Source: Spirochaetota bacterium
GTDB taxonomy: Bacteria; Spirochaetota; Spirochaetia; Treponematales; Treponemataceae
Length of the DNA: 35,764 nt
Direction: 5' to 3'
NCBI GenBank assembly: GCA_016285185.1
Contig: JAEEQG010000168.1
Location: 1 to 35,764, forward strand
Of the stretch, positions 31,803-35,764 are shown one piece after another. The position numbers were made by a program, and so were the translations under genes. The notes under the pieces were generated by a model. That model had not been told where the DNA came from. It did not search any database and saw nothing but the letters and a program-made list of their open reading frames with translations. Each line of letters starts with the position of its first letter. Position 1 is the first letter of the stretch.

Positions 31803-33620
31803 TTACGCGTCTATTTCTGCAAGAAGGTTGTTTACGATGAACTCCCTGCGTTCCGGTGTGTTTTTGCCCATATAGAACGAGAGCAGGGGAGGAATGTTCT
31901 TGAGACTCTGTACTTCTACCGGAACAAGCCGCATATCGGGACCTATGAACTGTCCGAATTCCTGGGGGCTTATTTCGCCCAGCCCTTTGAATCGCGTTAC
32001 CTCGGAAGCGGCACCAAGCGCCTTTATCTGCTGGTCGCGTTCTTTTTCGGTATAACAGTAGCGGGTTTCTTTTTTGTTCCTTACGCGGAAAAGCGGCGTT
32101 TCAAGAATAAAAACCCTGCCTGCCGTTACAAGTTCTTCAAAGTACATCAAAAAGAAAGTGAGCATAAGGTTGCGGATATGAAAGCCGTCGTTATCGGCAT
32201 CGGTCGCGATTATGATTTTTTCGTAGCGCAGACCTTCCAAATCTGTTTCAATGCCGAGCGCCATCATCAGGTTGTAAAGCTCGGCGTTTTTGTAGATGTC
32301 CGCCTGCTTTCTGCCGTACATGTTTTCGGGCTTGCCGCGAAGACTGAATATTGCCTGATGCAGCACATCGCGCGATGAAACGATTGAACCTGTCGCCGAG
32401 TCTCCCTCGGTTATAAAAATCATTGTTCCTTCGCCTGTTTTGCCGTCATCAAGATGGTATTTGCAGTCCTTTAGCTTTGGAATTTTGAGTGCAATTTTTT
32501 TTGCGGCTTCTTTTGCTTCCTTTTTAACGGTATTCAATTCGGTTCTGAGTTTTTCGTTCGCCGTGATTTTTTGCTCAATGAGTTTTGCTGTTTCCGCATT
32601 GCGGTGCAAAAAGTCAACAACCGCAGCCTTTGTTTCGTTTACAATCCAGCTGCGCACTTCTGTGTTGCCGAGCTTGTTCTTTGTCTGGCTCTCAAAAACT
32701 GGAGCCTGTATTTTTACGGTAACTGCAGCCGTCATGCCTTCGCGCACGTCTTCGCTTTTGTAGTTTTTCTGGAAAAAGTCATTTACGCCTTTGAGAAATC
32801 CTTCCTTAAAAGCCGAGAGGTGAGTGCCGCCGTCGGAAGTGTACTGTCCGTTTACGAACGAAAAATAGTTTTCGCCGTATGAGTTTGTATGAGTGAATGA
32901 GAACTCAAGCTGCTTTCCGCGGTAGTAGCCTACCGGATAGATTGATTCGCCTTCAATCTCGCTGTTGAGCAAATCCAAAAGTCCGTTTTTGCTTACGTAA
33001 TTGTGTCCGTTGAATACGAGCGAAAGTCCTGTGTTGAGGTAGGCGTAGTTCCAGATTCGTCTTTCCAAAAATTCCATGTTGTAGGAATAGTCGCCGAATA
33101 TTTCCGTATCGGGAATGAATTCTACATAGGTTCCGTCTTTTACGCCCGGTTTTACCGAGCCTTTTTTCTGTGATTTGAGAACGCCGCGTTCAAAAACAGC
33201 TTCGGCGCATTTTCCTTCGCGGATTGAGATGACCTTAAAATGGGAAGAAAGGGCGTTTACGGCTTTTGTACCGACTCCGTTCAAGCCGACCGAAAACTGA
33301 AAAACTTCGTCGTTGTACTTTGCACCGGTATTGATTATGGAAACGCAGTCAACCAGTTTGCCGAGCGGAATTCCGCGTCCGTAGTCGCGCACACGAACCT
33401 GATTGTCTTTTACTTCTATGTCTATGTGGTCTCCGTTGCCCATGATGAACTCGTCAACCGCATTGTCGATTATTTCCTTTAGGAGAACGTAGATACCGTC
33501 ATTTTGATTTGAACCGTCGCCGAGACGACCGATGTACATTCCGGTTCTGAGCCGGATATGTTCAAGAGAACTGAGAGTCTTTACCTTGGACTCGTCATAA
33601 TTAGCTGTTTTTCCACCCAT
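31803..33620 (-). CDS. parE: Type IIA topoisomerase subunit B (ParE/GyrB-type)
   Basis: 605 residues. GHKL ATPase with KEIIDNAVDEF, DYGRGIP and GLNGVGTKAVNAL in the N-terminal third, transducer domain, then the TOPRIM part with ITEGDSATGS, LRGKPENMYG and the metal-binding ATDADNDGFHIRN; C-terminus KNIPPLLSFYMGKNTPERREFI. The closest type I recognise is the ParE-like subunit B of Bacteroidetes and spirochaetes, which acts with a ParC/GyrA-like subunit in decatenation or supercoiling. EGDSA is followed by TG instead of GG. Such genes are often followed by the A subunit, but downstream of this one lies only the broken Rpn gene. Predicted leaderless message (see promoter 33627-33656). Confidence 0.9.
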   Translation of the reverse strand: MGGKTANYDESKVKTLSSLEHIRLRTGMYIGRLGDGSNQNDGIYVLLKEIIDNAVDEFIMGNGDHIDIEVKDNQVRVRDYGRGIPLGKLVDCVSIINTGAKYNDEVFQFSVGLNGVGTKAVNALSSHFKVISIREGKCAEAVFERGVLKSQKKGSVKPGVKDGTYVEFIPDTEIFGDYSYNMEFLERRIWNYAYLNTGLSLVFNGHNYVSKNGLLDLLNSEIEGESIYPVGYYRGKQLEFSFTHTNSYGENYFSFVNGQYTSDGGTHLSAFKEGFLKGVNDFFQKNYKSEDVREGMTAAVTVKIQAPVFESQTKNKLGNTEVRSWIVNETKAAVVDFLHRNAETAKLIEQKITANEKLRTELNTVKKEAKEAAKKIALKIPKLKDCKYHLDDGKTGEGTMIFITEGDSATGSIVSSRDVLHQAIFSLRGKPENMYGRKQADIYKNAELYNLMMALGIETDLEGLRYEKIIIATDADNDGFHIRNLMLTFFLMYFEELVTAGRVFILETPLFRVRNKKETRYCYTEKERDQQIKALGAASEVTRFKGLGEISPQEFGQFIGPDMRLVPVEVQSLKNIPPLLSFYMGKNTPERREFIVNNLLAEIDA

Positions 33621-33626
33621 AGTTAT

Positions 33627-33656
33627 ATATTAGCATATTCCGGCGGAAACTTGCAA
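33627..33656 (-). promoter_or_regulatory. Promoter of parE, leaderless
   Basis: On the minus strand TTGCAA (33656-33651), 18-base spacer ending in TGC, TAATAT (33632-33627): an extended -10 promoter. The predicted start falls at about 33620, the A of the ATG; no ribosome site precedes the start codon. Confidence 0.65.
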
Positions 33657-33693
33657 CGACCAATTGGGGCTTTTCCCTTCTGCCTATTATAGA

Positions 33694-33699
33694 TATAAT
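33694..33699 (+). promoter_or_regulatory. -10 element of the HD-GYP gene
   Basis: TATAAT lies six bases before the ATG at 33706, with no good -35 at the normal distance and no Shine-Dalgarno; transcription would start at or next to the ATG. Confidence 0.45.
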
Positions 33700-33705
33700 C
33701 ATTTT

Positions 33706-35235
33706 ATGCAGCTGACAAAAAAAGTTTATATAAGAACAGGGCTTGTATATTGCGCTCTCATGTTCATCATGTATCTGGCTATTTCACTGGTGAATCTTGG
33801 TATCTATAAGATTTATACCGGGTTATCCCAAAATTCAAAGATTGTGGATTATCTTTTCAACAGCAAGGCAATCGCTAAAATTCCTATGTCAGTGGTCCGC
33901 ATATTCTCGCTGCTGCAGTTTGTGCCGCTGATCTTCATTGTTCTGTATATTTTTCTTGTAAACAAAGACAAGATGAAAGTTCGGTTCATCAATTACCCTA
34001 TATCGCTCAGTTCTCTGGTTCTGCTCATTTATGCGCCTTCGCTGCTGCTGCTTGCCGCAAACTTTGTTTTGCAGCTAAAAACCATGCCGCTTTTTGAAAA
34101 AGGTTCTTATTCCGTTCTTTTTATTTATTCGTTTCTTCAGTCAATTTTCTTTTTTACCTTATTCTTTTTCTTTTTGAATTCGGTTCACAGAAAAATTGTA
34201 CTGCCCAAATATTTTCCGTCGGGAAACATTAACTTTGAAAAAGGACTGTTCAAGGTTTCCGTCAAATTTCTGTTCATCATTTTTTATTTATCGGTGCTTG
34301 TTCTTCCGGTATTTTTGCTCATAGTTACGTATTTTGTAAGTGTAGATGCCGAAACATTCCATGAAAATACAATCCTTCACTTGCTTTTTTGCTTTTTTAT
34401 ATTGTTCGGTCTTGTTATGATGAGGTATTTCATCAATTATTTTTCAGTTCCGCTTGAAAAGCTGAAGGAAGGCACGCAGGAAATTGCCGAAGGTGATTAT
34501 TCGCAGCACGTTAATGTTGTTTCGCCCGATGTTTTTGGTGAACTTGCGGATTCGTTCAACAACATGACTGACGCGCTTGAGTTAAAGACTAAAAAGCTCA
34601 TAACTGTTCAGGATTCGGTTGTTACCGGCATGGCAACAATGGTAGAAAGCCGTGACAATTCCACCGGCGGGCACATTAAGCGCACGAGTGACGGTGTGCG
34701 TGTTTTTGTAAACGCGCTCAAAAAGAGTCCTGAATACTCTCACCTTACAGATGATTTTTACAGTGCTTTGATAAAAGCTGCGCCTATGCACGATTTGGGA
34801 AAAATCGCCGTTCTTGACGTAATCTTGAGAAAAGCCGGCAAATTTACGGATGAAGAATATAACATAATGAAGGAACATTCAGCCGAAGGCGCCCGCATTG
34901 TAGAAAACGTTCTGAGTGAAGTTGATGATGCTGAGTTCAAAAAAATCGCCGTAAATGTTGCGCATTATCATCATGAAAAATGGGACGGCACCGGTTACCC
35001 CGAAAAAATCGCAGGTGAAGCAATTCCGCTTGAGGCGCGTATAATGGCACTGGCTGATGTTTTTGATGCGCTGGTAAGCAAACGCTGCTACAAAGAAAGC
35101 TTCAGCTTTGACCAGGCTTTTAAAATCATAGAAGATTCACTCGGTACACATTTTGACCCAAAACTCGGCAAAGTATTTCTCTCATGCAGAGAAGAACTCG
35201 AAAAGCTTTATACCGACAACGCCTATTCGTCCTGA
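33706..35235 (+). CDS. Membrane-bound HD-GYP phosphodiesterase (cyclic di-GMP)
   Basis: Start taken at ATG 33706 (MQLTKKVYIRTG); 509 residues. Six or so N-terminal helices form a membrane sensor part (about 10-255), followed by a HAMP domain (about 240-300; PLEKLKEGTQEIAEGDYSQHV) and an HD-GYP domain (about 310-500): STGGHIKRTS, MHDLGKI, HYHHEKWDGTGYP and ALADVFDAL. All metal ligands and the GYP motif are present, so it should hydrolyse c-di-GMP to GMP or pGpG and act in motility or host adaptation. The input signal is unknown. Divergent from parE; convergent with tpiA. Confidence 0.9.
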   Translation: MQLTKKVYIRTGLVYCALMFIMYLAISLVNLGIYKIYTGLSQNSKIVDYLFNSKAIAKIPMSVVRIFSLLQFVPLIFIVLYIFLVNKDKMKVRFINYPISLSSLVLLIYAPSLLLLAANFVLQLKTMPLFEKGSYSVLFIYSFLQSIFFFTLFFFFLNSVHRKIVLPKYFPSGNINFEKGLFKVSVKFLFIIFYLSVLVLPVFLLIVTYFVSVDAETFHENTILHLLFCFFILFGLVMMRYFINYFSVPLEKLKEGTQEIAEGDYSQHVNVVSPDVFGELADSFNNMTDALELKTKKLITVQDSVVTGMATMVESRDNSTGGHIKRTSDGVRVFVNALKKSPEYSHLTDDFYSALIKAAPMHDLGKIAVLDVILRKAGKFTDEEYNIMKEHSAEGARIVENVLSEVDDAEFKKIAVNVAHYHHEKWDGTGYPEKIAGEAIPLEARIMALADVFDALVSKRCYKESFSFDQAFKIIEDSLGTHFDPKLGKVFLSCREELEKLYTDNAYSS

Positions 35236-35248
35236 TACTAAGCAGGGC

Positions 35249-35281
35249 AAAAAAAATCCCGAAGCACAAAACTTCGGGATT
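35249..35281. terminator. Intrinsic terminator between the HD-GYP gene and tpiA
   Basis: AATCCCGAAG (35255-35264), loop CACAAAA, CTTCGGGATT (35272-35281). The A-run before it becomes a T-tail on the minus strand, so it acts mainly for tpiA; the plus strand lacks a good T-run but the stem may still stop the HD-GYP transcript. Confidence 0.85.
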
Positions 35282-35299
35282 GTATTCAAAATAAACTGA

Positions 35300-35764
35300 T
35301 TACATTTCGCAGATTGGTACGAATGTTTCAGCTTTAAGAGCTGCGCCGCCAATCAAGCCGCCGTCGATATCAGGCTGTGCAAGAAGTTCTGCAGCGTTGG
35401 AAGCTTTCATTGAACCGCCGTACTGGATGATAACTTCATCAGCAACTTTCTGGTTGTAAAGCTTTGCAATGTAACCGCGGATGAACTTGTGGATAGCTTC
35501 CGCATCAGCAGGAGTTGCTGTTTTGCCGGTACCGATAGCCCAAACCGGTTCATAAGCGATTGTTACGTTCTTCATCTGTTCAGCTGTTACGCCTGCAAGA
35601 CCTGCAGAAAGCTGGAATGCGCAAACGTTTTCAGCTTCACCGGCTTCGCGTTCTGCAAGAAGCTCGCCGATACAAAGATCAACTTCCATGCCCTGTGCAA
35701 GAGCGCGGCGCACTTTCTTGTTGATAAGCTCGTCTGATTCGCCGATTTCGTGGCGGCGTTCAGA
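35300..35764 (-). CDS. tpiA: Triosephosphate isomerase, C-terminal part
   Basis: The frame is open to the window end; the N-terminal 40% or so is outside. Visible are [18 protein letters not shown] (window edge), the catalytic Glu in [14 protein letters not shown], the phosphate-binding [13 protein letters not shown] and the closing [14 protein letters not shown]. It interconverts DHAP and glyceraldehyde-3-phosphate, the products of the aldolase encoded at 15916-16914. Codon use resembles fba (highly expressed). Confidence 0.96.
   Translation of the reverse strand, partial: SERRHEIGESDELINKKVRRALAQGMEVDLCIGELLAEREAGEAENVCAFQLSAGLAGVTAEQMKNVTIAYEPVWAIGTGKTATPADAEAIHKFIRGYIAKLYNQKVADEVIIQYGGSMKASNAAELLAQPDIDGGLIGGAALKAETFVPICEM

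Overview
The window looks like chromosome of a host-associated spirochaete, most likely a Treponema (gut, rumen or oral type). The reasons are the many cleavable lipoproteins, a TvpA-like lipoprotein carrying what looks like a diversity-generating-retroelement (DGR) variable region, Rpn-family nuclease/transposase genes, MCP-less HD-GYP signalling, and moderate-to-low G+C. This assignment is inference from gene content; no 16S rRNA is present.

Layout. 1-1839: the 3' part of a GH3 beta-N-acetylhexosaminidase coupled to an RluA-type pseudouridine synthase. 1894-3549: an A+T-rich polytopic GT-C-like membrane protein. 3609-6588 (minus): a three-gene envelope operon (FN3/TPR secreted protein, beta-propeller-like lipoprotein, one-TM protein). 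6652-14530 (plus): one tightly packed, probably co-transcribed run of a Cas2-like small protein, prfB with its programmed +1 frameshift, a secreted PEGA-like protein, ftsY, a secreted repeat protein and a LolC/E-LolD-LolC/E lipoprotein exporter; most junctions overlap. 14569-16914: avtA and fba, convergent on a bidirectional terminator. 17042-17324: tRNA-His, tRNA-Arg and tRNA-Lys. 17461-21851: a SurA/PpiD-like membrane-anchored foldase, a DUF115/Maf-like protein, and, convergent with them, a membrane protein with a voltage-sensor-like S4 and acidic tail. 22039-26514: a giant multi-Ig-domain lipoprotein.

26515-31800 is an accessory island. It contains an Rpn-family nuclease, several tandem repeats, a promoter-leader-terminator unit upstream of an FGE-fold lipoprotein whose C-terminus looks like a DGR variable region, an MntA/HepT (MNT-HEPN) toxin-antitoxin unit with its own promoter and terminator lying between exact direct repeats, and a second Rpn gene broken into N- and C-terminal remnants. 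Scattered through it is a family of composite hairpin elements whose two arms change together, so the base pairing is kept although the sequence varies. 31803-35764 returns to core genes: a ParE/GyrB-type topoisomerase subunit, an HD-GYP phosphodiesterase and the 3' part of tpiA.

How the genes fit together. The 6.6-14.5 kb run joins translation termination (RF2), co-translational targeting (FtsY) and lipoprotein release (Lol), which suits an organism rich in lipoproteins; several substrates (4141-5376, 22039-26514, 28408-29397) are encoded nearby. The most interesting signals are the orphan DGR target, the covarying composite hairpins, the Cas2-like gene heading the prfB operon, and the repeat-flanked MNT-HEPN unit. 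No reverse transcriptase, template repeat, CRISPR array, cas1 or integrase was seen in the window.
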